A DNA stretch of 64,000 bases from Blastocatellia bacterium (GTDB taxonomy: Bacteria > Acidobacteriota > Blastocatellia > Chloracidobacteriales > Chloracidobacteriaceae). Every line of letters starts with the position of its first letter. Position 1 is the first letter of the stretch. The stretch is taken from assembly GCA_019695185.1 (NCBI GenBank), contig JAIBAN010000001.1:186001-250000 (forward strand), written 5' to 3'. The position numbers and the translations under genes were made by a program. Under the pieces are notes generated by a model, which searched no databases, was not told the origin of the DNA, and saw only the letters and a list, made by a program, of their open reading frames with translations. This document shows positions 29,132 to 37,867 of the stretch, piece by piece.

Positions 29132-29995
29132 TCAGGCGGAGCCTCGATGGCGGCTTCGCTCAAGTTGGACGATGGCATGCCACAGTGCGAAGGGTGAAAC
29201 TCCGGCATAGCCGCTTTCCTGTCCGTCGTTGCACTCAATGACAATCCATCGGCCCTCCTGGGTTTGGGCGACATCCACCACCAGGAAGGGCACCTGCAAC
29301 CGGGCGGCAGCCGTCCGGGCGACGGCCAGGGCCGCAACCTCTTCGGCTTTGGTCCATTGATACGAGGCGGCGGCGGCCCAATAGGGGCCGGCTCCGACAC
29401 ATTCGCCAAACCACCAGAAGGTGCGGAATTCAAAGCTGGGCGGGATTTTTTCACCGGTTTCCCCGGAAACTTTGCGCAACGGCACAAATTCGCGGCAGAC
29501 AAAGGACTGCCACTGGAGAATTGGATTGTTGCAGTAAGCATCAGTGACCGTTTCCAATTGTTCCGGCGTCCGGACAATCGAAAGCACGGCATTGTGGCGG
29601 CTGGTCTGACGGCTGCCTTTGACAAAAACGGGGAATTGGAAATGCTGTTCCACTTCGGACAACGAAGGCGGAACGGCAAACCAGACACTGTTCGGGGTCA
29701 GGTCTGACAAAAGCGGGTACCATTCGGTCAGTTCGCTGGCCCGCAGGTACTGGGCGGGCGTATGAATCAGCTCTACTCCGGTTGCGGCAAGCTGTTCGTA
29801 CAGTTCGGCATAATTGGTGGTCACGCCAAACCGGCCAATGGCTGTCAGCCGCTCAGGCCGTTCCCAGGGGCGACGGCAGGGGAAAAACCGTTCAAAAGGA
29901 AAGTCGTAAACCGTCAGCCCGGTTTCCGCATGGGCCAGCCACAGAATTTCCTCAAGCAAAAAGATATCAAGCGCATCTGGTTGAACCACCGGCAT
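29132..29995 (-). CDS. ATP-grasp domain protein (DUF4343-like)
   Basis: This 287-residue protein looks like a small ATP-grasp enzyme: FPVFVKGSRQTSRHN carries the typical nucleotide-binding lysine, FEFRTFWWFG a central strand, and VVDVAQTQEGRWIVIECND the acidic metal-binding end (Asp, Glu, Asn-Asp). The closest family I recognise is DUF4343/ATP-grasp_3, whose members are thought to form amide or related bonds; the substrates are not known. It is convergent with the CHAT gene and divergent from trpS. A second, weaker relative lies at 39805-40542. Confidence 0.8.
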   Translation of the reverse strand: MPVVQPDALDIFLLEEILWLAHAETGLTVYDFPFERFFPCRRPWERPERLTAIGRFGVTTNYAELYEQLAATGVELIHTPAQYLRASELTEWYPLLSDLTPNSVWFAVPPSLSEVEQHFQFPVFVKGSRQTSRHNAVLSIVRTPEQLETVTDAYCNNPILQWQSFVCREFVPLRKVSGETGEKIPPSFEFRTFWWFGECVGAGPYWAAAASYQWTKAEEVAALAVARTAAARLQVPFLVVDVAQTQEGRWIVIECNDGQESGYAGVSPFALWHAIVQLERSRHRGSA

Positions 29996-30220
29996 AGGGC
30001 TTTCTGACCTCCTGAAAAAGTTAAAAACAGTTCTTTTTTTTGGAATTTATTGACGGATGACCGCATTTTCAAATTCGGCTGGCTGAAAGGACAATTCCTG
30101 GAAATTTTTCTGAAATTTTCCAGGCGGGAATTGTTGAAGTTTGAGCCAGTCGGCGGTTATTCTGAAGATTCGACACCAAGCCAGAAAATCTCAACCTCGA
30201 ACTCAAAAACATAAAACCCT

Positions 30221-31204
30221 ATGACCCAACCTTCTCGTCGGACCCGGCTGCTGTCAGGTGTGCAGCCATCGGGAAAACTGCATATCGGCAACTATTTTGG
30301 TGCCATTCAACAGCATATCGCCATGCAGGAAAAAGGCGAATGCTACTATTTTATTGCCAATTTTCATGCCTTGACGACCATCAATGACGCCCAACAACTG
30401 CGCGAACACACCCTTGATGTGGCGCTCAGTTATCTGGCCCTGGGGCTTGACCCGGAACGGGCGGTGTTCTTTCGCCAGTCGGATGTCCCCGAAGTCACGG
30501 AACTGGCCTGGATTCTTTCGTCTCTGACAGGGATGGGACTGCTGGAACGCGCCCATGCCTACAAGGACAAAGTTGCCCGTGGAATTCCAGCACGGGTCGG
30601 ACTGTTTTATTACCCGGTCCTCATGGCGGCGGATATTTTGATTTACCGCCCAACGCACGTTCCGGTCGGAGCCGACCAGGTGCAGCATGTGGAAATGACC
30701 CGTGATATGGCCGGGTATTTTAACAACACCTATGGCGATGTATTTGTCATGCCCGAAGCCCAAATCAATGAGGCCACCAAAGTCGTTCCCGGCACCGACG
30801 GGCAGAAAATGAGCAAATCCTATCAAAACACGATTGATATTTTTGCCGAAGGCAACGCCTTGAAAAAATCGGTCATGGGCATCGTGACGGACTCAACTCC
30901 CGTCGAAGACCCCAAAGACCCGACCACAAACACCATTTTTCAACTCTACAGTCTGGTGGCATCTGAAGCCGAAACGGCAGCTATGGCCGAAAAGTACCGG
31001 GCGGGTGGCTACGGGTATGGAGCTGCGAAAAAGGAACTGTTGGGAAAACTCGATGCCTATTTTGCTCCGGCGCGGGCCAGGCGCAAGGAGCTGGAAAAAA
31101 ATCTGGACTATGTTGAACAGGTTTTACAAAACGGGGCACAGCGCGCCCGCGAAGTTGCGCACCAGACCATGACCGACACGCGCCGGGCGTGCGGGCTGAT
31201 TTAA
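30221..31204 (+). CDS. trpS: Tryptophan--tRNA ligase
   Basis: A class I aminoacyl-tRNA synthetase of 327 residues, a normal length for bacterial TrpS. The HIGH-type motif is seen in GVQPSGKLHIGNYFGAI at residues ~9-25 and the KMSKS motif in GQKMSKSYQN near 194. GADQVQHVEMTRD is the family's tryptophan/ATP-site signature. It charges tRNA-Trp with tryptophan in the cytoplasm. There is no clear ribosome site before the ATG. No T-box or trp leader is visible in the 225-bp gap upstream. Confidence 0.97.
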   Translation: MTQPSRRTRLLSGVQPSGKLHIGNYFGAIQQHIAMQEKGECYYFIANFHALTTINDAQQLREHTLDVALSYLALGLDPERAVFFRQSDVPEVTELAWILSSLTGMGLLERAHAYKDKVARGIPARVGLFYYPVLMAADILIYRPTHVPVGADQVQHVEMTRDMAGYFNNTYGDVFVMPEAQINEATKVVPGTDGQKMSKSYQNTIDIFAEGNALKKSVMGIVTDSTPVEDPKDPTTNTIFQLYSLVASEAETAAMAEKYRAGGYGYGAAKKELLGKLDAYFAPARARRKELEKNLDYVEQVLQNGAQRAREVAHQTMTDTRRACGLI

Positions 31205-31244
31205 TCTGCCGGGTTCAACCAAACAAACGAAGGAGTTCCACACT

Positions 31245-32618
31245 ATGCCGACCGCACGGGCCCTGACGACACGTCGTTTTTCAATTTTTTCGCTTTTGGT
31301 GCTGCTTTTATTCACCCAGATAGTCTGGGCACAGCAGCCGGGTGGTCCGGTTGGCGGTGATACCCGGACGGCTCCTGCACCAAACGATGCACAATTGGGC
31401 ATCATGCCGCCCCCGCTCACCATGCTCGATGTGGTTGAGGGGCGGCTGGCTGCCTATACTAAATCCGACCTGCCGCATGGGATTTACTTTGAGGATTTGA
31501 AGGGCAAGAGCGTGCTTGACATCAACGCCGACCAGTATTTCAACCCGGCTTCGGTCACCAAAGTGATGACAAGTCTGGCCGTGCTGGAACGCTATGGCAC
31601 GCAATATCGCTACACGACCCGCGTTTGGTACACCGGAGAATTTGACAAGGAACGGCGGGCGATTACGGGAGACCTGATTGTTGAAGGCGATGCCGACCCG
31701 TCATTTGTGAATGAAAGCGCTTTTTCGATTGGGGAAAAACTGCGTGAGGCCGGAATTGAAAAAGTCGAGGGGAATCTGCTGGTGGGCAACGGGCTGTCGC
31801 TCAACCTGCGCCGTGCCGCCCTGCCTGCGGGAGCCCAATTCCTGGCTTTGGTGGACCGGGCCCGCTGGAACCGCGTTTCGGAAAACGCCTGGAATTTTTT
31901 CGAACAGGTGCGGACGTATGGAACCGCCTTGAAAAGCATTCCGATTCAGTATGAGGGAGTTGGTTTTCCCAATGCCAAGGTGCTGCCGGATGATGGCCGC
32001 CAGCCGCGCAAAATGCTGCTGGAATACCGGTCGGCCCCGCTCGTCAAAATCGTGAAAGTGATGAATGCCTTCAGCAACAATGACATGGCCCATTGGCTGG
32101 GCGGTATGGTGGGCGGTGCCTACGGAGTGCGGGAATACGTGATTTCAAAAATCAAACTGGCTCCGGAGGAAATTCGGCTGGAAACCACTTCCGGCCTTGG
32201 CAACAATGCAGTGACGGCGCGGGCCATGGTCAAAATTCTGCGCTATGCCTTGGGGTGGTGTGAGAAAAACAAGGTGGCCCTGACGGATTTGCTTCCGATT
32301 GGCGGAGTGGATGTGGGTACGCTGGCCGGACGATTCAAACAGCCGGAACTGGTGGGCAGTGTGGTCGCCAAAACCGGAACCCTCAACCGGGTCAGTGCGC
32401 TGGCCGGTGTGCTGTACACCCGCAGTCGCGGACCGGTGCTGTTTGCCATTCTGGAACGGGGGTTGCCGAATTCCTTGCGTGTGCTCCAGGAAGAAATCAT
32501 CGGCATCGTAGCCACCGAATGCGGCGGCACACAGGCTGTGGCGTTTGGCACTGAAATGGGGCCATCCCTCATCGAAGACGCCCAAATCCGGGTGGCGGTT
32601 GACCGGACGCATAACTAA
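31245..32618 (+). CDS. dacB: D-alanyl-D-alanine carboxypeptidase/endopeptidase (PBP4-type, S13)
   Basis: The 457-residue product has an N-terminal signal segment (FSIFSLLVLLLFTQIVWAQQ) and the penicillin-binding active-site motifs of family S13: SVTK in NPASVTKVMTSLAV, SNN in FSNNDMAHWLGG, and KTG in VVAKTGTLNRVSALAG. It should trim or cleave peptidoglycan cross-links in the periplasm. AAGGAG precedes the start by about nine bases. The TAA stop at 32616-32618 is followed one base later by the heptad repeat. Confidence 0.93.
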   Translation: MPTARALTTRRFSIFSLLVLLLFTQIVWAQQPGGPVGGDTRTAPAPNDAQLGIMPPPLTMLDVVEGRLAAYTKSDLPHGIYFEDLKGKSVLDINADQYFNPASVTKVMTSLAVLERYGTQYRYTTRVWYTGEFDKERRAITGDLIVEGDADPSFVNESAFSIGEKLREAGIEKVEGNLLVGNGLSLNLRRAALPAGAQFLALVDRARWNRVSENAWNFFEQVRTYGTALKSIPIQYEGVGFPNAKVLPDDGRQPRKMLLEYRSAPLVKIVKVMNAFSNNDMAHWLGGMVGGAYGVREYVISKIKLAPEEIRLETTSGLGNNAVTARAMVKILRYALGWCEKNKVALTDLLPIGGVDVGTLAGRFKQPELVGSVVAKTGTLNRVSALAGVLYTRSRGPVLFAILERGLPNSLRVLQEEIIGIVATECGGTQAVAFGTEMGPSLIEDAQIRVAVDRTHN

Positions 32619-32619
32619 A

Positions 32620-32794
32620 ACTGAGGACTGAGGACTGAGGACTGAGGACTGAGCAAAATCAATTTCGGGCTCCAGTTGGCGAAAGAGTTTCTGTGATGCC
32701 AACCAAGTGGTTGGAAAACGTGCACGCTCCCTGTTTTGAATGAAAACTCAGTCCTCAGTCCTCAGTCCTCAGTCCTGGATTTGTCCTCAGTCCT
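32620..32794. repeat. Paired-arm heptad repeat (ACTGAGG) between convergent genes
   Basis: Arm 1 (32620-32653) has about five copies of ACTGAGG. Arm 2 (32747-32776) has four copies of the reverse complement, and a further partial copy sits at 32784-32794. About 90 bases of unrelated sequence lie between the arms. In RNA from either strand this would fold into a stem of about 30 bp. There is no U-tract, so it is not a classical terminator, though it lies between two convergent stop codons. Confidence 0.9.
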
Positions 32795-32796
32795 GT

Positions 32797-33327
32797 TCAG
32801 GCCGTAACCACCGTCAACTCAATATCAAAATTCTCCTGTTCACCCAGCGCTGAAAACTGAGCGCGCAGGCGTGCCAGATTGACACTTTCAGGCACCGAGA
32901 GATTGGCTTCAAAGCGGAACATCGGGGTGCCGCTCCAGGGCGCGCTGTAGGTTTTGGTCTCCATCGAATCAATATTGATACCGGCTTCGGAAAGTTCGCT
33001 CGTCAAACGGAGCACAATCCCCGGATGGTCCAACGACGAGGCGACCAGCTTGCAGGGCAGCATGGGCCGTTCATAGGGTTTTTCCGAAGGTGTGCGGAAG
33101 AAAATATGCAAACTGGTCCGGGCGCTCAACTCGGACTGGGCGGCAACCAGACCCTGCAACTTTTCCGGATTTCCCGAAAGCAGCATGATGATGGCAAATT
33201 CGCCGCTGAAAACAGCCATTTTGCTGTCTTCGATATTGGCCTGTTGTTCAGCGATAAAAGCGGAAATCTTTTGTACCAGCCCGACCTGGTCCGGACCGAT
33301 GGCACTTAAAACGAGATGGCTCGACAT
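32797..33327 (-). CDS. ACT-domain protein, GcvR-like
   Basis: At 176 residues it is two ACT-type domains in tandem: residues 1-75 begin LVLSAIGPDQVGLVQKIS and residues ~90-175 contain ASSLDHPGIVLRLTSELSEA. This pattern is that of the glycine-cleavage regulator GcvR family. ACT domains bind small ligands such as amino acids; the ligand here and any partner like GcvA are not evident. The TGA stop lies 3 bases from the neighbouring repeat. The gene is divergent from gatC. Confidence 0.8.
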   Translation of the reverse strand: MSSHLVLSAIGPDQVGLVQKISAFIAEQQANIEDSKMAVFSGEFAIIMLLSGNPEKLQGLVAAQSELSARTSLHIFFRTPSEKPYERPMLPCKLVASSLDHPGIVLRLTSELSEAGINIDSMETKTYSAPWSGTPMFRFEANLSVPESVNLARLRAQFSALGEQENFDIELTVVTA

Positions 33328-33353
33328 GGCAGTGTGGATTCCTTTGGAAATTG

Positions 33354-33478
33354 GCTTTCAGCTTTCAGCTTTCAGCTTTCAGCTTTCAGCCATCAGCCGG
33401 GAAATGCTGTTGGGAATGACTGCGGTAAAAAGAAGAATTCCGATATGATGCAAGGCTGAAGGCTGAAGGCTGATAGCT
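33354..33478. repeat. Paired-arm heptad repeat (GCTTTCA / GGCTGAA) between divergent genes
   Basis: Arm 1 (33354-33388) is five exact copies of GCTTTCA followed by GCCATCAGCC. Arm 2 (33454-33478) is three copies of GGCTGAA, the last ending GGCTGAT. The arms differ by one base per unit; that change still allows a G-U pair in RNA. About 55 bases lie between them. This copy lies between two gene starts, which argues against a role only in transcription termination. Confidence 0.88.
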
Positions 33479-33581
33479 TTTGGTAGCAGATTTTCGCCTT
33501 GAACCGCAAGACGGTTCTTCGCTAGGCTGGGCTTTCGCACCTCAAACATTTGAATCTGAAACAGAAAGGGACTGTATTTTC

Positions 33582-33875
33582 ATGGAGATTACCAAGAAAA
33601 CAGTTGAAAAAATCGCAGCTTTGGCGAGTCTGGAACTGACCGAAGAAGAAAAAGAACGTTTCACGGGACAAATGGACGCCATTGTTCATTACTTTGACAA
33701 GCTCAACGAATTAAACACCGACGAGGTTGAACCGATGTCACACAGCAACCTGGGCGATGACCCGACCGCCTCACAGCGCGAAGATGTGCTGATTCCGTCA
33801 CTCGGAACCGAAGCCGCCTTGAGCAATGCCCCGCAACCGGGTGCCGGGCATTTCAAAGTTCCGCGGGTGCTGTAA
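33582..33875 (+). CDS. gatC: Aspartyl/glutamyl-tRNA(Asn/Gln) amidotransferase subunit C
   Basis: The frame opens upstream, but family alignment sets the start at the ATG at 33582 (97 residues, MEITKKTVEKIAALASLEL) with AGAAAGGG about 11 bases before it. The C-terminal FKVPRVL is the conserved GatC tail. GatC stabilises the GatA-GatB amidotransferase that makes Gln-tRNA(Gln) or Asn-tRNA(Asn). gatA and gatB are not in this window, so the gene is separate from its partners. Confidence 0.95.
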   Translation: MEITKKTVEKIAALASLELTEEEKERFTGQMDAIVHYFDKLNELNTDEVEPMSHSNLGDDPTASQREDVLIPSLGTEAALSNAPQPGAGHFKVPRVL

Positions 33876-33881
33876 GAAATT

Positions 33882-34000
33882 AGGGTTCAGGGTTCAGGGT
33901 TCAGGGTTTGAAATCCGTTTTATTAGGTGTCGTCGAAAGAACAGTTTACAATAGAAATGACAAAACCCTGAGCCCTGAACCCTGAACCCCGAACCCTGAA
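33882..34000. repeat. Paired-arm heptad repeat (AGGGTTC) between gatC and the AddB-like gene
   Basis: Arm 1 (33882-33910) has four copies of AGGGTTC (last one AGGGTTT). Arm 2 (33961-34000) has about five copies of the reverse complement GAACCCT with single-base variants. About 50 bases separate them. Arm 2 ends only five bases before the start codon at 34006, in the place where a ribosome-binding site would be expected. Confidence 0.9.
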
Positions 34001-34005
34001 AAGTT

Positions 34006-37000
34006 ATGACCACTCCCCTTCGAGAAATCTGGCTGGGACCGGCCCTTGGCAGGCAGCGTGAATTACTCATTGAGCGTTGCCGCGAACATTTGCGGCAGGG
34101 AAGCGGGAACGAAATCCTCTATCTGGCCGCCTCGCGTCCGCTGATGCTGGAAGTATACGACCGGATGGTGGATGGGCGTGAAATCCGGGGCAATCTGGGA
34201 GCGCTTCCCATCCACCTGTTTACCGGTTTTATTGCCCAGGTGTTGAAAAGCGCGCGGTTGGTGGAGCCGGATGGAATGGAAATCCCCTTGCCCCGCCGTG
34301 ACCGGATTGATGTGGACATCCGTCCTTTGCAACGCCCCCTGCTTTCCCAGGTCATGATGGGGCTGGCTGCCAACGGGCGGATTCCGCATTTTGGCGCATT
34401 GGCCAAATCCGACGGCTGTGTCGAATCGGTGGCTGATTTGATAGGCGAAATCCAGCGGGCAGGGAAGACTTCAGCCGCCTTTCGGACGATTGTCGAAGAC
34501 CGGATTTACAAGGCGCTGGAAAGTTCGCCCATGCCCGATTCGGAGGATGAGCTGCAAAACGGCCTGCCACCGGATGTGGACGACGCCTATGGCTATGAGC
34601 GCGATGTGGCGTTGATTTACGAATGTTACCAGCGGGCGCTCCACCGGAATGGCTTGACTGAAATCAACGAAGACCATTTGCGGGTGCTGCGGGTGCTGGA
34701 AGGCGAATACGAAGGCACACCCTGTGTTGTCCCCTACATTAAACCGGTGCAGATGCTGGTGGTGGACGGTTTTTTCGACTTTACCCCGGCTCAGGGCGAA
34801 ATTCTCAAACGGCTGATTGCCCGCATTCCCGAAGTCATCTTCAACTTTGACTTTGATGTGAATAACGTGGATGTCTTCCGCCCGATTGAAGACACCATCG
34901 AACATGTCGAAAAGATGGCCGACACGTTCGAACGAAAGGTCTTTCACCATCACGTGACCACGGCGCTGCCCATCGAAATCGAGGAAACCCACCCGGATTT
35001 GGAACCGATTCGACAGGGACTCTTCAATACTCAATGGGTAACACCCATCCATGAGCCGGATTTCGACCCGGCGGCCTCGACGATTCCGGTCTTTCGGATT
35101 GAAACGCCGGACCGCGAGCGTGAAATCCGCACGATTGCCAAGGAAATCAAAAATCTGGTTTTGCTCGAAGGGTTCAAACCCAGCGAAATTGCCGTGGCGT
35201 TGCGCGAAAAAACTTCCTACGGGGCGGATGTGCGGCGGGTTTTTACCGAAGAAGGCATCACGTTTTCCTTTGACGAACGGCTGAAAGTGGCGGATGTCCC
35301 GGCGGTGCGGGCAGTCCGAAAGCTGCTTGATGCGACTGCTTCGCGCCTGCCTGAAGACGAACCCGGAAAAGTGCCGCATATCCCGGTGGCCAAACTGGTC
35401 GGCGTGCTCAAAAGCGATTATTTCCACTTGCCGGGGATTGCCGGGTTTACTTCCGAAAACACCTTCGCCGGGATGTTTGCCGCCGAAGTCACGGTGGACG
35501 ATATTGAAAACGTCGTCGCCTACGTTGGCCAGCAGCTTCATCTGGATGACTGGCTGGCACGGGCGGCACGGTTGCTGGGCAAACCCGATTCGCTCCTGAC
35601 CGGAACCAAGGCGGTGGTGGAAAACAGCCAGACTTCGCTGCCTTTTGAAGAAATTGCGCTCCACCAGGACATGCTTGATGAACTGCCCGAAACGGTCATG
35701 GAAACCGGCGGGCCGAAAAAAGTTCAGGCTGATGCCATCGGGCCGAATCAAATCCTGGTCACGGCCCGTATTCTGGCCACCCTGGGGCAGACGCTGCTGG
35801 TGATTCCCTATGAAGCCGAAGTCGCGGAAACCGCCGCCGGGTTTGAAAAAGTCCTGCAATCCTTACGGTTTAAGGAAATCCTGGAACAGAGCATCAAAAA
35901 CGCCCACAGCGACCCGGAAAAAATGCTGCGGGCCACGCTTGACCTGCGCGGGTTGGAAGCCATCTCGCGGGGTGTGGCTGCCGTGCAGGATGCGGTGCGC
36001 TTTGCTTGGGGTCTCGGGTCTGGGGTCTCGGGTCTGGCAACTGAATCTCAGTCCTTGGAGGAATCTCAGTCTTCAGTCCTCAGTCCTCAGTCCTCAATTC
36101 GGGTAGGGGTTTTCCGCGACGAACTGGGACGCTCGCTGGAAACCCAACAGTTGCGGGTGCAGCCGGAAACCTTTGGGGCAGTCCGTATTCTGGAAGTCAC
36201 CGACCTGCGCGGTTTGACGTTCCGTTGCATCTTTGTGCCGGGCCTCATCGAAGGCGGTTTTCCGATGCGCGGACGGGCCGACTGGATTTATCCGCCTGCC
36301 GAACGGGAGAGCCTCAAGGAATACGGTTTGACGCTCGAAGACATTTCTCCCGCCGTCATTCGCAAGGAAGAACATTACTTTTACCAGGCTACCGTGCGGG
36401 CCACGGAAAAACTCTATTTGACCCGGCCAAAAAGCACGGATGACGAGACGGAAACGGTCATGTCCTACTTTTTGGCGGAACTCGAACGGGTCTATCCACC
36501 CGGACTTTTCCAGGAAAAGGAAGGCGAATCACGCCTCAATATCCGTTCAGTCCAGAAAGGCTATGACGGTTCATCGTTTCTGGATTCCACCTCGGCACGG
36601 GAACTGGCCCGCACGCTGGCAGCCGTCCGGCGGCGGTTGAAACAGGGCGAACCAGTGGAAACCTTCGCCTTGCCGTTTGGCGTGCTGTCGCCCCGTGAAG
36701 TGGTGGAAACGGTTGATAAATTCTCCAATGAAAAAGGATATGTGACCAATTCGGCCCACCGGCGGCTGGATGTGGAAGCCGAACGTTACGGCAAAGGGTA
36801 CGGCATTTTTGACGGCCTTTTGGATGATGAAGACGTGCGGGCGGCAACCACCGCCCAATTTGGAGCGGAACGGGTTTTCAGCGCGACGGAATTCAACGAA
36901 TACGGTCAATGTCCCTTCCGGTTTTTTGCCCACCGGGTGCTCAATCTGCGCCCCAGAGTCGAAGCCGCGCTTGACTTGCAAAGCCAGGACCGGGGGCTTC

Positions 37001-37848
37001 TGCTTCACGAGGTATTGCGCGAGTTCTTTGACAAAGAACGCGGCAAGCCGCTGACAGGAAGGAACATCCAGGAACTGCGCTGGCGCTTGCAACAGGCTGC
37101 CGAGCGGGTGTTTGAACGGTTTGAACGCCGCCTGCCGCCGCTCAATCCAAAGCTCTGGGAAATTGAACGGTCGGTGTTGATGTTGCAACTTGAACGTCTG
37201 CTCGATTACGAAATCGAAACCGAGAGCGCGACCGCTCAACCCATGCGGCCCCGGTTTGGTGAAGTCGCCTTCGGGATGAAGTCCTTTTCGAAACATCAGG
37301 ACCCGGCTTCGATTCGGGAACCGCTGGTGTTGCGCAACGAGGGCGGGGAAATGATTCGTCTGCGCGGCCAGATTGACCGGGTGGATGCTTCGGGGGATGG
37401 AAAACTGCTGGCCTACGATTATAAAAGCTCACGCGGGCCGTCGTTGCAGGACATGAAAGCCGGGCGCGACGTGCAGTTGGCGATTTACCTCGAAGCCCTG
37501 GAACATCTCTTTGCCCGCGACGGCGAAGAGGTCATCGGAGGCGGCTATTACGCGCTCCGGGGCGGGACCGAGCGCCGGAACAACGGCTTGTATCGGGCCG
37601 AATATGCGGGGTATACCGGCATCAGCAGTCAGGTCGGTTCCAGCCTGTCCAATGAGGAATGGAAGGAACTGCGCCAACAAATGGTCGGGTTCATCTGGGA
37701 GTATTGGCAGCGGATTCGCTCCGGTGATTTCCGGGTCAAACCAGCCCAAAACGAAACCACCTGTCAATATTGCGATTACAAAGTGGTCTGCCGGTTTGAC
37801 CGGTACCGGATTCAGAGAAAAAGAAAAAGTTCTGAGTTCCGCCTTTAG
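34006..37848 (+). CDS. AddB-like helicase/nuclease with PD-(D/E)XK domain and Fe-S cysteines
   Basis: This 1280-residue protein ends in a RecB-family nuclease domain: LRGQIDRVD and YDYKSS supply the Asp and Asp-x-Lys of the PD-(D/E)XK site. Four cysteines, one in YGQCPFRFF near residue 970 and three in TTCQYCDYKVVCRF near 1250, match the iron-sulfur staple of AddB. The middle has FRCIFVPGLIEGGFPMR, the UvrD-like C-terminal motif of the family. The N-terminus (LGPALGRQRELLIE) sits where AddB has its P-loop, but the usual GKT is missing. It should act in double-strand break processing with an AddA partner, which is not in the window. A repeat-derived insert lies at residues ~667-698. No ribosome site is visible; the repeat arm abuts the start. 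Confidence 0.88.
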   Translation: MTTPLREIWLGPALGRQRELLIERCREHLRQGSGNEILYLAASRPLMLEVYDRMVDGREIRGNLGALPIHLFTGFIAQVLKSARLVEPDGMEIPLPRRDRIDVDIRPLQRPLLSQVMMGLAANGRIPHFGALAKSDGCVESVADLIGEIQRAGKTSAAFRTIVEDRIYKALESSPMPDSEDELQNGLPPDVDDAYGYERDVALIYECYQRALHRNGLTEINEDHLRVLRVLEGEYEGTPCVVPYIKPVQMLVVDGFFDFTPAQGEILKRLIARIPEVIFNFDFDVNNVDVFRPIEDTIEHVEKMADTFERKVFHHHVTTALPIEIEETHPDLEPIRQGLFNTQWVTPIHEPDFDPAASTIPVFRIETPDREREIRTIAKEIKNLVLLEGFKPSEIAVALREKTSYGADVRRVFTEEGITFSFDERLKVADVPAVRAVRKLLDATASRLPEDEPGKVPHIPVAKLVGVLKSDYFHLPGIAGFTSENTFAGMFAAEVTVDDIENVVAYVGQQLHLDDWLARAARLLGKPDSLLTGTKAVVENSQTSLPFEEIALHQDMLDELPETVMETGGPKKVQADAIGPNQILVTARILATLGQTLLVIPYEAEVAETAAGFEKVLQSLRFKEILEQSIKNAHSDPEKMLRATLDLRGLEAISRGVAAVQDAVRFAWGLGSGVSGLATESQSLEESQSSVLSPQSSIRVGVFRDELGRSLETQQLRVQPETFGAVRILEVTDLRGLTFRCIFVPGLIEGGFPMRGRADWIYPPAERESLKEYGLTLEDISPAVIRKEEHYFYQATVRATEKLYLTRPKSTDDETETVMSYFLAELERVYPPGLFQEKEGESRLNIRSVQKGYDGSSFLDSTSARELARTLAAVRRRLKQGEPVETFALPFGVLSPREVVETVDKFSNEKGYVTNSAHRRLDVEAERYGKGYGIFDGLLDDEDVRAATTAQFGAERVFSATEFNEYGQCPFRFFAHRVLNLRPRVEAALDLQSQDRGLLLHEVLREFFDKERGKPLTGRNIQELRWRLQQAAERVFERFERRLPPLNPKLWEIERSVLMLQLERLLDYEIETESATAQPMRPRFGEVAFGMKSFSKHQDPASIREPLVLRNEGGEMIRLRGQIDRVDASGDGKLLAYDYKSSRGPSLQDMKAGRDVQLAIYLEALEHLFARDGEEVIGGGYYALRGGTERRNNGLYRAEYAGYTGISSQVGSSLSNEEWKELRQQMVGFIWEYWQRIRSGDFRVKPAQNETTCQYCDYKVVCRFDRYRIQRKRKSSEFRL
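36006..36096. repeat. In-frame heptad repeats inside the AddB-like gene
   Basis: Two repeat families follow each other: alternating GGTCTCG/GGTCTGG units at ~36010-36037, then CAGTCCT-type units at ~36050-36096 (three near-exact at the end). They encode a Gly/Ser-rich then Ser-Val-Leu-Ser-Pro-Gln-Ser segment and keep the frame open. The second word is the same as in intergenic repeats at 32620, 41600 and 46132. Only one orientation is present here. Confidence 0.85.
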
Positions 37849-37858
37849 GCGGAACTCA
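37833..37858 (+). promoter_or_regulatory. Perfect 11-bp hairpin with the AddB-like stop codon in its loop
   Basis: TGAGTTCCGCC (37833-37843) and GGCGGAACTCA (37848-37858) are exact reverse complements around the loop TTTA, and the stop codon TAG spans 37846-37848. The next gene starts 9 bases after the stem. There is no U-tract, so it looks less like a terminator than a structure that a ribosome finishing the first gene would open. Its function is an inference. Confidence 0.75.
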
Positions 37859-37867
37859 AAACAAGTA

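Noticed and set aside
29996-30220. A T-box or trp leader before trpS
   Set aside because: No T-box consensus, tandem Trp codons or terminator-antiterminator pair was found in the 225-bp gap.
32620-32794. Paired repeat as a rho-independent terminator
   Set aside because: It has no U-tract and similar repeats also lie between gene starts (33354, 46132) and inside genes.
34006-37848. A frameshift or pseudogene in the AddB-like gene because of the internal repeat
   Set aside because: The frame stays open on both sides and the nuclease and Fe-S motifs follow in the same frame.
37511-37867. A longer N-terminus for the radical SAM protein
   Set aside because: The extension is an out-of-frame reading of the AddB-like gene; the conserved core starts just after the ATG at 37868.
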